The translations under genes were made by a program, and so were the position numbers. A stretch of DNA of 64,000 nt, from positions 54,096 to 118,095 of the forward strand of contig NZ_JOIZ01000027.1 in NCBI RefSeq assembly GCF_000721605.1. The letters are read 5' to 3'. This document shows, in pieces, positions 24,948-34,193 of this stretch. Origin of the DNA: Streptomyces sp. NRRL S-37. GTDB lineage: Bacteria > Actinomycetota > Actinomycetes > Streptomycetales > Streptomycetaceae. The notes below the pieces were generated by a model. It worked only from the letters and a program-made list of their open reading frames with translations. It made no database searches and was not told where the DNA came from. The number at the start of each line of letters is the position of its first letter. Within the stretch, counting starts at the first letter, position 1.

Positions 24948-26627
24948 TCAGAACGAGAACGGGATGTAGCAGGCGGCGGCCAGGATCACCGCACCCCAGC
25001 CCAGCAGCGCGGGCTTGCGGTACCACGCGTCGTCGCCTTCGGCGGGCGGCTCCGCCATGCCGGGCGAGCGCGTGCCGTAGACCAGGCCCTGGAGCTCGTC
25101 GGCGGGCTTGGGTGCGGTGAAGAGCGACACGGCGACCATGACCACCGCGCCCGCGACGAAGCCGGCGATCGCGGAGACGAAGTTGGCGCCCTGGTCGGAG
25201 GGGATGTCGATGATGCCCTGCTTGTAGATGACGAAGTAGTTGATCATCGCGGCGGTGGTGCCGGCGATCAGGCCCCAGAAGCCGGACTTCATGGACGCCC
25301 GCTTCCAGAACATGCCGATGATGAAGACCACGAACATCGGCACGTTGAAGAAGGAGAACAGCGTCTGGAGGTAGCTCATGATGTTGGAGAAGGAGCTGGC
25401 CAGGAACGCCGTGCCGATGGAGGCGAGGACGCCGACCGCGGTGATCAGGCGGCCGAAGCGGACGTAGTACTCGTCCTCGCGGTGCTTCACCACGTACTTC
25501 GCCCAGATGTCGGTGGTGAAGACGGTGTTGAAGGAGGAGACGTTGGCGGCCATGCCGGCCATGAAGGCGGCCAGCAGGCCGGTGACGGCGATGCCCAGGA
25601 CGCCGTTGGGCAGGAGCTGCTGCATCAGGTACGGGATCGCGTCGTTGTACTGCAGGTCCGAGTCGCCCGTGCCGATCCGCGGGACCATCACGGCGGCGAC
25701 CAGGCCCGGGATCATCACCAGGAACACGATGAAGATCTTCGGGAACGCGGCGATGAGCGGGGTGCGCTGGGCCGCCGAGAGGTTCTTGGCGGACAGGGCG
25801 CGCTGCACCTCGGCGAAGTTCGTCGTCCAGTAGCCGAAGGAGAGGACGAAGCCGAGGCCGAGGACGATGGTCAGCCAGTTGGCGCCGAGCGGGTTGTCGC
25901 TGCCGATGCCGGTGCCGCCCCAGGCGGTCATGAAATCGTCGCCGCGTGACTCGGTGAGGGAGTCGGACAGTCCGTCCCAGCCGCCGACGCTCTTCAGGCC
26001 GAGCACGGTGATGGGGATGAGTGCGGCGAGGATGACGAAGAACTGCAGGACCTCGTTGTAGATGGCCGAGGACAGGCCGCCGAGGGTGATGTAGGCCAGG
26101 ACGAAGAAGCCGGCGACGACGATCGCCACCCACTGCGGCCAGCCGAGGAGGGCCTCGACGACGATCGCGAGGGCATACAGGTTGACACCGGCGATCAGGA
26201 TGGCCGCGGCCGCGAAGAGGACCGAGCTGAGCAGGTGGGCCGCCTTGTCGAAGCGCAGCAGCAGGAACTCGGGGACCGAGCGGACCTTGCTGCCGTAGTA
26301 GAACGGCATCATCACCAGGCCCAGGAAGACCATCGCGGGGATGGCGCCGATCCAGTACCAGTGGGTCGTGTAGACGCCGTACTGGGCGCTGTTGGCCGCC
26401 ATGCCGAGGATCTCGGTGGCGCCGAGGTTGGCCGCGATGAAGGCCAGGCCGGTGACCCAGGCGGGCAGGGAGCGGCCGGAGAGGAAGAAGTCGAGGCTGG
26501 TCCTGACCGAGCGGCGGGCGGCGAGGCCGATGCCCAGCACGACGACGAAGTAGATCCCGAGGATCGTGTAGTCCAGCCAGTTGGTGGGGAGTCGAAGCTC
26601 TGCGGCCAGGTATGTGGGGGTTTGCAT
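24948..26627 (-). CDS. Sodium:solute symporter (SSS family), likely galactose/glucose
   Basis: 559 residues, about 14 hydrophobic segments in the SSS pattern. Family blocks are FFLSGRSLPAWVTGLAFIAANLGATEILGMAANSAQYG (the sodium-site region), ITLGGLSSAIYNEVLQFF, and the SSS signature in GYWTTNFAEVQRALSAKNLSAAQR. It is divergent from galT-galE-galK across a shared operator region, which makes galactose the best guess for the substrate. ATG at 26627; a GTG at 26633 adds two residues. Confidence 0.88.
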   Translation of the reverse strand: MQTPTYLAAELRLPTNWLDYTILGIYFVVVLGIGLAARRSVRTSLDFFLSGRSLPAWVTGLAFIAANLGATEILGMAANSAQYGVYTTHWYWIGAIPAMVFLGLVMMPFYYGSKVRSVPEFLLLRFDKAAHLLSSVLFAAAAILIAGVNLYALAIVVEALLGWPQWVAIVVAGFFVLAYITLGGLSSAIYNEVLQFFVILAALIPITVLGLKSVGGWDGLSDSLTESRGDDFMTAWGGTGIGSDNPLGANWLTIVLGLGFVLSFGYWTTNFAEVQRALSAKNLSAAQRTPLIAAFPKIFIVFLVMIPGLVAAVMVPRIGTGDSDLQYNDAIPYLMQQLLPNGVLGIAVTGLLAAFMAGMAANVSSFNTVFTTDIWAKYVVKHREDEYYVRFGRLITAVGVLASIGTAFLASSFSNIMSYLQTLFSFFNVPMFVVFIIGMFWKRASMKSGFWGLIAGTTAAMINYFVIYKQGIIDIPSDQGANFVSAIAGFVAGAVVMVAVSLFTAPKPADELQGLVYGTRSPGMAEPPAEGDDAWYRKPALLGWGAVILAAACYIPFSF

Positions 26628-26675
26628 ACACACTCGCTTCGTTCGCGAACTGATCCGGTGCGGAACCTATGCCTC

Positions 26676-26696
26676 CGTGTTCAGCGACTGAACACG
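26676..26696. promoter_or_regulatory. Palindromic operator between the symporter and galT
   Basis: CGTGTTCAG-CGA-CTGAACACG is a perfect 9-bp inverted repeat with a 3-bp spacer, 49 bp upstream of the symporter start and 107 bp upstream of galT. A second, shorter palindrome GTTCGCGAAC lies at 26641-26650. The first looks like a dimeric repressor site; the regulator is unknown. Confidence 0.55.
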
Positions 26697-26711
26697 TCCC
26701 ATGGCGTTCTT

Positions 26712-26780
26712 TGTTTGATCGTGATGAGTAACGCTCGCTGGTGGGTTGTGATGTGTTATGTTTAATTGTGTTGAGTGATG
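26712..26780. promoter_or_regulatory. Direct-repeat operator cluster upstream of galT
   Basis: GTGATG occurs at 26721, 26748 and 26775, exactly 27 bp apart each time. Two 17-bp repeats, TGTTTGATCGTGATGAG (26712-26728) and TGTTTAATTGTGTTGAG (26759-26775), match at 14 of 17 positions. The repeated TGTTTGAT-like core resembles sites of DeoR-family sugar repressors. The Streptomyces galP1 promoter is known to be galactose-inducible, glucose-sensitive and under a complex operator; this is the corresponding place. Confidence 0.55.
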
Positions 26781-26803
26781 GACGGGTGCAGAGGAGTGCG
26801 GCA

Positions 26804-27865
26804 GTGAAGAAGACCTCGACCCGGCTGGCCGACGGCCGCGAGCTCATCTACTACGACCTGGCCGACGACACCGTCCGCGACGCCGCCGACCGCCGCCCGC
26901 TGGACGCCACCGTCACCACGTCCGAGATCCGCCGCGACGCACTGCTGGGCGACTCCGTCGCCATCGCCTCGCACCGCCAGGGACGCACGTACCACCCGCC
27001 GGCCGACGAGTGCCCGCTGTGCCCCTCCGAGGGCGACCGGCTGAGCGAGATCCCGGACTCGTCGTACGACGTGGTCGTCTTCGAGAACCGTTTCCCCTCG
27101 CTGGCCGGGGACTCGGGCCGGTGCGAGGTCGTCTGCTTCACCTCCGACCACCACGCGTCCTTCGCCGGCCTGAGCGAGCGGCAGGCGCGCCTGGTGCTCG
27201 ACGCCTGGACCGACCGGACCTCCGAGCTGTCGCATCTGCCCTCCGTCGAACAGGTCTTCTGCTTCGAGAACCGGGGGGCCGAGATCGGCGTCACCCTCCA
27301 GCACCCGCACGGGCAGATCTACGCCTACCCCTTCACCACCCCCCGCACCGCCCTGATGCTGCGCCAAGTGGCCGCACACAAAGAGGCGACGGGCGGCGAG
27401 AACCTCTTCGACGCCGTGCTGGAGCGGGAACAGGCCGGCGAACGGATCGTCCTTGAGGGTGAACACTGGGTGGCCTTCGTGCCGTACGCGGCGCACTGGC
27501 CCTACGAGGTCCACCTCTACCCCAGGCGCCGGGTGCCCGACCTGCTCGGACTGGACGAGGCGGCGCGCACAGAGTTCCCCCAGGTGTATCTGGAACTCTT
27601 GAAGCGCTTCGACCGGATCTTCGGGGAGGGCGAGCCCCCGACGCCGTACATCGCGGCCTGGCACCAGGCCCCGTTCGGCGCGCTGGAGGAGTTCGACGGC
27701 GTCACCCGTGACGACTTCGCGCTCCACCTCGAGCTTTTCACCATCCGCCGTACGTCCGGCAAGCTGAAGTTCCTCGCGGGTTCCGAGTCCGGCATGAACG
27801 TGTTCATCAACGACGTGCCGCCGGAGCGCGCGGCCGAGCGACTGCGAGAGGTAGCGAGTTCATGA
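26804..27865 (+). CDS. galT: Galactose-1-phosphate uridylyltransferase
   Basis: 353 residues. The catalytic His triad [11 protein letters not shown] has HPH at residues 167-169, with the second His as the uridylylated nucleophile. Zinc-binding CPLC is at 70-73. It exchanges UMP between UDP-glucose and galactose-1-phosphate in the Leloir pathway. GTG start with GAGGAG 7 bases upstream. The stop overlaps the galE ATG by 4 bp, so galT-galE-galK is a coupled operon. Confidence 0.95.
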   Translation: MKKTSTRLADGRELIYYDLADDTVRDAADRRPLDATVTTSEIRRDALLGDSVAIASHRQGRTYHPPADECPLCPSEGDRLSEIPDSSYDVVVFENRFPSLAGDSGRCEVVCFTSDHHASFAGLSERQARLVLDAWTDRTSELSHLPSVEQVFCFENRGAEIGVTLQHPHGQIYAYPFTTPRTALMLRQVAAHKEATGGENLFDAVLEREQAGERIVLEGEHWVAFVPYAAHWPYEVHLYPRRRVPDLLGLDEAARTEFPQVYLELLKRFDRIFGEGEPPTPYIAAWHQAPFGALEEFDGVTRDDFALHLELFTIRRTSGKLKFLAGSESGMNVFINDVPPERAAERLREVASS

Positions 27866-28842
27866 GCGGGAAGTACCTGGTGACGGGCGGGGCCGGTTAC
27901 GTCGGCGGGGTCGTCGCCCAGCACCTGCTGGAGGCCGGCCACGAGGTCGTCGTCCTCGACAACCTCTCCACCGGCTTCCGGGAGGGCGTCCCCGCGGACG
28001 CGTCGTTCATCGAGGGCGACATCCGCGACGCCGCCAAATGGCTCGACCCGTCGTTCGACGGCGTGCTGCACTTCGCCGCCTTCTCGCAGGTCGGCGAGTC
28101 GGTGGTGAAGCCGGAGAAGTACTGGGACAACAACGTCGGCGGCACCATGGCGCTGCTCGGCGCGATGCGCGAGGCGGGTGTGCGCCGGCTGGTGTTCTCC
28201 TCCACGGCGGCGACGTACGGCGAACCCGAGCAGGTCCCGATCGTCGAGACCGCGCCGACCCGCCCCACCAACCCCTACGGCGCCTCCAAGCTCGCCGTCG
28301 ACCACATGATCACCGGCGAGGCGGCCGCCCACGGCCTGGGCGCGGTCTCCCTGCGCTACTTCAACGTGGCCGGAGCCTACGGGCGGTACGGCGAGCGGCA
28401 CGACCCCGAGTCGCACCTCATCCCGCTCGTGCTGCAGGTGGCCCAGGGACGGCGCGAGGCGATCTCCGTCTACGGCGACGACTACCCGACGCCCGACGGC
28501 ACCTGCGTGCGCGACTACATCCACGTCGCCGACCTGGCCGAGGCCCACCTGCTCGCCCTGAAGGCCGCCGCGCCCGGCGAGCACCTGATCTGCAACCTCG
28601 GCAACGGCAACGGCTTCTCCGTCCGCGAGGTCGTCGAGACGGTCCGCCAGGTCACCGGCCACCCGATCCCCGAGGTCGTGGCACCCCGCCGGGGCGGCGA
28701 CCCGGCGGTCCTGGTCGCGTCGGCCGCGACCGCCCGCGAGAAACTGGGCTGGAACCCGTCGCGCGCCGACCTCGCGGGGATCGTCGCGGACGCGTGGGAG
28801 TTCGCGCAGCAGCGCGCGCAGCAGGCCGGACAGGCCGAGTAG
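27862..28842 (+). CDS. galE: UDP-glucose 4-epimerase
   Basis: 326 residues, extended short-chain dehydrogenase. NAD-binding GGAGYVGG begins at residue 9; the catalytic Tyr139-x-x-x-Lys143 is in [13 protein letters not shown], with the Ser/Thr of FSSTAATYG upstream. Blocks [14 protein letters not shown] and [18 protein letters not shown] are specific to GalE. It regenerates UDP-glucose from UDP-galactose. ATG overlaps the galT stop. Confidence 0.95.
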   Translation: MSGKYLVTGGAGYVGGVVAQHLLEAGHEVVVLDNLSTGFREGVPADASFIEGDIRDAAKWLDPSFDGVLHFAAFSQVGESVVKPEKYWDNNVGGTMALLGAMREAGVRRLVFSSTAATYGEPEQVPIVETAPTRPTNPYGASKLAVDHMITGEAAAHGLGAVSLRYFNVAGAYGRYGERHDPESHLIPLVLQVAQGRREAISVYGDDYPTPDGTCVRDYIHVADLAEAHLLALKAAAPGEHLICNLGNGNGFSVREVVETVRQVTGHPIPEVVAPRRGGDPAVLVASAATAREKLGWNPSRADLAGIVADAWEFAQQRAQQAGQAE

Positions 28843-28870
28843 AACATCACGAAGAGGCAGGGGTCAGGGC

Positions 28871-30043
<1,173 letters not shown>

Positions 30044-30046
30044 GCC

Positions 30047-30487
30047 TCAGCCCAGCCGCTTCGTCAGGGTGTACTCCGTGATCCCCGGCGGGTAGTCGGG
30101 GATCACGCACACCACGTCGTAGCCGTGCTTCCGGTAGAAGTCCGGGGCCTGGAAGTCCCAGGTCTCCACGCGGGAGGCCGTGCAGGCGCGGCCGGCGGCG
30201 AGGCGTTCCGCCTCCGTCAGCAGACGGGAGCCCAGGCCCGCCCCCCGGTGGCGGGCGTCGACCCAGAGATAGGTCACGTGCAGCCAGGCGGTCCAGGTGT
30301 GGCCGACCAGCCCGCCGGCCAGTTCGCCGTTCGCATCCAGCGCCCACACGTGCAAAGGCGCTTCACGTTCGTCCGGGGTTCCGCGCAGGGCGCGCAGGAC
30401 CGGTGAGGCCGCCGTATTGGTGTCCCTCAGCCGCCTGCGGAGCAGATCACGTCGGGCCTTGTCGACTTCTGTCTCAAGACGAAACAT
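30047..30487 (-). CDS. GNAT-family N-acetyltransferase
   Basis: 146 residues. The GNAT core is visible: GELAGGLVGHTWTAWLHVTYLWVDARHRGAGLGSRLL, with the acetyl-CoA loop RHRGAGLGSRL, then ARVETWDFQAPDFYRKHGYD near the C-terminus. Substrate unknown. Start uncertain: ATG at 30487 or 30499; neither has a good ribosome-binding site. Convergent with galK. Confidence 0.85.
   Translation of the reverse strand: MFRLETEVDKARRDLLRRRLRDTNTAASPVLRALRGTPDEREAPLHVWALDANGELAGGLVGHTWTAWLHVTYLWVDARHRGAGLGSRLLTEAERLAAGRACTASRVETWDFQAPDFYRKHGYDVVCVIPDYPPGITEYTLTKRLG
30077..30107. terminator. Inverted repeat inside the 3' end of the acetyltransferase gene
   Basis: CGTGATCCCC and GGGGATCACG (10 bp, perfect) with an 11-base loop lie 34 bp past the galK stop. 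As galK and the convergent gene are only 3 bp apart there is no room for a terminator between them, and this coding-sequence hairpin may end the gal transcript. Confidence 0.4.
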
Positions 30488-30768
30488 GCGGCACACCATA
30501 AACGCGGAAGGCCGCAAGTTCTGCAAATAACCTTCCGCTCCGGGCCCCCGCCCGTACCCTGATGAACAGCGCCGGTGGGGGCCGGCGCCGTTCAGGGGGC
30601 GAGACGGTCGGGTACGGCGTCCGAGGCGGGGGTGGCGGTGGTCGCGGCGGCCCGTCCCATGTCCGGTGAATGAGGTGACAGGGCCTCGGCGCCGTACCCG
30701 CGCCGGTGTCGTCCTCCGACGATGGGGTAGTCCCCTGCTCTGAGGAGAGCGTGGGGAAGGGGGGTTTC

Positions 30769-31536
30769 GTGGTTCGCGTTCGAGTCCTGGTCGTCGACGA
30801 CCACCGCATCTTCGCCGAGTCACTGGCCGCGGCCCTGGCCGCGGAGCCGGACGTCGACGTGTCCGCGGCGGGCAGCGGCCCGGCCGCGCTGCGCTGTCTG
30901 GAACGGGCGGCCGCCGAGGGACGGCGGTTCGACGTGCTGCTCGTCGACGCCGACCTGGGCGGCAAGGTGCCGGGCGGCCGGCCGGCCGTCCCCGTGCAGG
31001 CCGGCGACGAGGACGGGCTCGTCGACGGGATATCGCTGGTCACCGGGGTGCGTTCGGTACAGCCGCAGGTACGGATCGTCGTCCTCGCGGAGAAGGACGA
31101 CCCGGCCCGGGCCGCGCTCGCCCTCCAGGCCGGAGCCTCCGGATGGGTGGCCAAGGACTGCTCGCTGAGCCGGCTGCTCACCGTCATCCGGGGGGTGCTG
31201 CGCGACGAGACGCATCTGCCGCCCGCGCTGCTCACCGGCGTCCTGCGGGAGCTGACCGCCGCCCGGCGGCACCGCACGGAGAGCGAACGGCTCGTGGAGT
31301 CCCTGACCCCGCGCGAGCGGGAGGTGCTGCGGTGCATGGTCGCGGGACTGGGGCGCAAGGCGGTCGCCGAGCGCCTGTATCTGTCCCCGCACACCGTACG
31401 GACCCATATGCAGAACGTCCTCGGGAAGCTGGGCGTCCACTCCACCCTCGCCGCGGTGGCCCTCGCCCGGCGGGCCGGTGTCGGACCCGTCGACCTAACC
31501 CGGGACGTTGTCGAACGGGGCGGTCAACTGGCGTAG
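30769..31536 (+). CDS. LuxR/NarL-type response regulator, orphan
   Basis: 255 residues. Receiver domain with VVDDHRIFAESLAAALA and the acceptor Asp in VLLVDADLGG; a Gly/Pro-rich insertion (GKVPGGRPAVPVQAGDEDG) follows it. Conserved Lys in GASGWVAKDCS. C-terminal HTH: LTPREREVLRCMVAGLGRKAVAERLYLSPHTVRTHMQNVLGKLGV. Unlike the regulator at 23776 all phosphorylation residues are present, but no kinase gene adjoins. GTG start with AAGGGGGG 5 bases upstream. Its last 42 bp overlap the 3' end of the convergent MarR gene. Confidence 0.9.
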   Translation: MVRVRVLVVDDHRIFAESLAAALAAEPDVDVSAAGSGPAALRCLERAAAEGRRFDVLLVDADLGGKVPGGRPAVPVQAGDEDGLVDGISLVTGVRSVQPQVRIVVLAEKDDPARAALALQAGASGWVAKDCSLSRLLTVIRGVLRDETHLPPALLTGVLRELTAARRHRTESERLVESLTPREREVLRCMVAGLGRKAVAERLYLSPHTVRTHMQNVLGKLGVHSTLAAVALARRAGVGPVDLTRDVVERGGQLA

Positions 31537-31992
31537 CAGCCCGGCCAGTTCGCTGCGCTGGGCGCGGGTGAGCTCCCCGAGGATCGCCCGCTCCTGCGCC
31601 AGCAGCCCGGCCAGTGCCTGGTCGGCGCGGTCGCGGCCCTCGTCCGTGAGCCGGACCAGGACACCGCGCCGGTCACTGGGGTCGGGCAGCCGCTCCACCA
31701 GGCCCTTCTTGGTGAGGCGGTCGATGCGGTTGGTCATCGTGCCCGAGGTGACCAGCGTCTGCGTGAGGAGCTGGCCCGGCGAGAGCTGGTACGGGGCGCC
31801 CGCGCGGCGCAACGCGGTCAGCACGTCGAACTCCCAGGACTCCAGGCCGTGCTCGGCGAAGGCGAGCCGGCGTGCCCGGTCCAGGTGCCGGGCCAGTCTG
31901 CTTACCCGGCTGAGCACCTCGAGCGGTTCCACGTCGAGGTCCGGGCGCTCCCGGCGCCACGCTGCGACCAGCCGATCGACCTCGTCCTCCAT
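31495..31992 (-). CDS. MarR-family transcriptional regulator
   Basis: 165 residues. Winged helix with LSPGQLLTQTLVTSGTMTNRIDRLTKKGLVERLPDPSDRRGVLVRLTDEGR, where the DxRxxxVxLT wing is diagnostic. Dimer helices flank it. It is divergent from tam and VOC genes, with two tandem candidate operators between, so it probably represses itself and the neighbouring pair in response to a small molecule. ATG at 31992; the long frame upstream to 32856 is a shadow of tam. Confidence 0.9.
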   Translation of the reverse strand: MEDEVDRLVAAWRRERPDLDVEPLEVLSRVSRLARHLDRARRLAFAEHGLESWEFDVLTALRRAGAPYQLSPGQLLTQTLVTSGTMTNRIDRLTKKGLVERLPDPSDRRGVLVRLTDEGRDRADQALAGLLAQERAILGELTRAQRSELAGLLRQLTAPFDNVPG

Positions 31993-32024
31993 GACGATCA
32001 GTGTAGTGGTTGTGTCGACGTGAA

Positions 32025-32054
32025 GTCTCTTGATGTCGAGTCTCTTGACGTCGA
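32025..32054. promoter_or_regulatory. Two tandem 15-bp repeats, candidate MarR operators
   Basis: GTCTCTTGATGTCGA and GTCTCTTGACGTCGA are directly adjacent and differ at one base. Each contains a near-palindrome CTTGAYGTCGAG, the kind of site MarR dimers bind. A weaker third copy (9 of 15 matches) precedes them at 32010. They sit 33 bp from the marR start and 53 bp from tam. Confidence 0.6.
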
Positions 32055-32106
32055 GATGAGTGGTGGGTGACGCTGGGTACCCGTCCGTCAGCCATCGGGA
32101 GGCCCC

Positions 32107-32910
32107 ATGTCCGCAGCGACCCCCCTCTGGGACCCCGCCCAGTACCTGCGTCACGCCGGTCACCGCACCCGGCCCTTCACCGACCTGCTCACCCGCGTCC
32201 CGCAGCTCGCGGGGGACCCGCCCCGCATCGCCGACCTCGGCTGCGGCGCCGGCAACGTCACGGCCCTGCTCACCGACCGCTGGCCCACCGCCCACGTCAC
32301 CGGCTACGACAACTCGCCCGAGATGCTCGGCAAGGCCCGCGCCGACCACGAGGGCGGCCGGCTCCGCTTCGCCCACGCCGACGTCCGCACCTGGGCACCG
32401 GACGGACCGCACGACCTGATCATCAGCAACGCCACCCTGCAGTGGGTCCCGGGACACGTGGAACGGTTCCGCGACTGGATCGAAGGACTCGCCCCCGGCG
32501 GTACGTTCGCCTTCCAGGTGCCCGGCAACTTCGACGCCCCCAGCCACGTACTGATGCGTGAACTGGCCGCCTCCCCGCGCTGGCGGACCCGCCTGGCCGG
32601 CGTCCTGCGCCACGACGACGCCGTCCTCCGCCCCGAGGCCTACCTGGAGCACCTGACCGCCCTCGGCTGTGCGGTCGACGCCTGGGAGACGACGTACATC
32701 CACCTGCTGGAAGGAGAGGACCCCGTCCTCGACTGGGTCAAGGGCACGGGCCTGCGCCCCGTCCTCACCGCCCTCGCCGACGACCCGGAGGCACGGGACG
32801 CCTTCGTCACCGAGTACCGCACCGCCCTGCGGACCGCCTACCCGCCCGGCCCGCACGGCACCCCGTTCCCCTTCCGCCGCGTCTTCGCGGTCGCCGTCAG
32901 GGAGGCGTGA
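32107..32910 (+). CDS. tam: Trans-aconitate 2-methyltransferase-like protein
   Basis: 267 residues. Class I SAM-dependent methyltransferase with motif I RIADLGCGAGNVTALL, motif II TGYDNSPEML, and NATLQWVPGH, the block typical of Tam. N-terminal LWDPAQYLRHAGHRTRPF is also shared with Tam. It would methylate trans-aconitate, an aconitase inhibitor formed spontaneously from cis-aconitate. ATG with GGGAGG 4 bases upstream; the stop overlaps the VOC gene start by one base. Confidence 0.9.
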   Translation: MSAATPLWDPAQYLRHAGHRTRPFTDLLTRVPQLAGDPPRIADLGCGAGNVTALLTDRWPTAHVTGYDNSPEMLGKARADHEGGRLRFAHADVRTWAPDGPHDLIISNATLQWVPGHVERFRDWIEGLAPGGTFAFQVPGNFDAPSHVLMRELAASPRWRTRLAGVLRHDDAVLRPEAYLEHLTALGCAVDAWETTYIHLLEGEDPVLDWVKGTGLRPVLTALADDPEARDAFVTEYRTALRTAYPPGPHGTPFPFRRVFAVAVREA

Positions 32911-33293
32911 TGCTCACCGCCGTCGACCATGTGCAGCTCGCCGCACCGCCCGGCTCCGAGGAACGGCTGCGCGCGTACTACGTGGATGTCCTCGGCATGA
33001 CCGAGGTACCGAAACCGGCCGCCCTGGCCGCGCGCGGCGGCTGCTGGTTCGAAGCCGGAGACGTACGCCTCCACCTGGGCGTCGAGGACGGCTTCCGGCC
33101 CGCGAGAAAGGCCCACCCCGGCCTGCTGGTCACCGGCATCGAGGCCTACGCCGCCCGCCTGACCGCCCACGGCGCCCCGGTCACCTGGGACGACAACCTC
33201 CCGGGCCACAGACGCTTCTACTCCGAGGACCCGGTGGGCAACCGGCTGGAGTTCCTGGAACCGTCGGCCGCGATGCCCGCACCACGCGCATGA
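32910..33293 (+). CDS. VOC-family (glyoxalase-like) protein
   Basis: 127 residues, one pair of beta-alpha-beta-beta-beta units: VDHVQLAAP at the start, LRAYYVDVLGMTE, CWFEAGDVRLHLG and, at the end, RFYSEDPVGNRLEFLEP. The His of DHVQL and the Glu of LEFLE match the usual metal ligands. Substrate unknown. The TGATG junction and the GGAGG at 32901-32905 couple it to tam. Its 3' 76 bp overlap the convergent antitoxin-like gene. Confidence 0.88.
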   Translation: MLTAVDHVQLAAPPGSEERLRAYYVDVLGMTEVPKPAALAARGGCWFEAGDVRLHLGVEDGFRPARKAHPGLLVTGIEAYAARLTAHGAPVTWDDNLPGHRRFYSEDPVGNRLEFLEPSAAMPAPRA

Positions 33294-33463
33294 CCACCGG
33301 CGGCGGCCAGGGCACTCTCCAGATCCTCGATCACCCGGGGAGCGACGAGGAGGGCCATCACCCGGCCCTCATCCGTGAGGGTGATGGGCTCGCGGCCGCC
33401 GGCCACCCAGCGGACCAGCTCCTCCAGCCGGGGAGCGGCCTCGTCGACGGTCATCTCGATCAT
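33218..33463 (-). CDS. Phd/YefM-type antitoxin, apparently orphan
   Basis: 81 residues. N-terminal MIEMTVDEAAPRLEELVRWV and REPITLTDEGRVMALLVAP match the DNA-binding half of Phd/YefM antitoxins, which is normally followed by a toxin-binding tail. No RelE, Doc or VapC toxin gene lies beside it: one neighbour is the VOC gene on the other strand and the other a TetR gene. The tail here (HARGAGIAADGSRNSSRLP) lies antisense to the VOC gene. ATG at 33463; a GTG at 33481 is possible. Confidence 0.72.
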   Translation of the reverse strand: MIEMTVDEAAPRLEELVRWVAGGREPITLTDEGRVMALLVAPRVIEDLESALAAAGGHARGAGIAADGSRNSSRLPTGSSE

Positions 33464-33515
33464 GCGGGCACCGTCCCGCACAACCGGCCGGCCGCGCAGC
33501 CCGGTCGGCCCGGAT

Positions 33516-34193
33516 TCAGCTCTTCCGGTGCCCTATCAGCCGCGGCTTCGGCTCCAGCCCGTCCAGCCCGTGCCACGCCAGATTGACCAGGTGGGCCGCC
33601 ACCTCCGCCTTCTTCGGCTTGCGCACGTCCAGCCACCACTGGCCCGTCAGCGCCACCATCCCGACCAGCGCCTGCGCATACAGCGGGGCCAGCTTCGGGT
33701 CGAAACCGCGGCTCTTGAACTCGCGGCCCAGAATGTCCTCCACCTGGGTGGCGATGTCCGAGATCAGCGAGGCGAAGGACCCCGTCGACTGGGGGATGGG
33801 CGAGTCACGGACCAGGATGCGGAAACCGTCCGTGTACTCCTCGATGTAGTCCAGCAGCGCGAACGCCGCCTGCTCGCACAGCTCACGGGGATGGCCGGCC
33901 GTCAGCGAGCCCGTCACCATGTCCAGCAGACGCCGCATCTCGCGGTCCACCACCACCGCGTACAGGCCCTCCTTGCCGCCGAAGTGCTCGTACACCACCG
34001 GCTTGGAGACCCCGGCCTTCGCCGCGATCTCCTCCACCGACGTGCCTTCGAAGCCCTTCGCCGCGAACAGGGTGCGGCCGATCTCCAGCAGCTGCTGGCG
34101 GCGCTCCGCACCGGTCATCCGGGTGCGACGCGCACGCCGCGGCTTGTCATTGCTCGGGGTGCTGCTGGAGTCGGTCGCCACGGCGACCATCAT
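33516..34193 (-). CDS. TetR-family regulator of the desaturase operon
   Basis: 225 residues. N-terminal HTH: GTSVEEIAAKAGVSKPVVYEHFGGKEGLYAVVV; the rest is the ligand-binding helical domain. The ATG overlaps the desaturase stop by 4 bp (ATGA), so it is made from the same mRNA. It is likely to sense acyl-CoA or lipid status and bind the 31-bp palindrome upstream of the desaturase, giving autorepression. Confidence 0.9.
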   Translation of the reverse strand: MMVAVATDSSSTPSNDKPRRARRTRMTGAERRQQLLEIGRTLFAAKGFEGTSVEEIAAKAGVSKPVVYEHFGGKEGLYAVVVDREMRRLLDMVTGSLTAGHPRELCEQAAFALLDYIEEYTDGFRILVRDSPIPQSTGSFASLISDIATQVEDILGREFKSRGFDPKLAPLYAQALVGMVALTGQWWLDVRKPKKAEVAAHLVNLAWHGLDGLEPKPRLIGHRKS

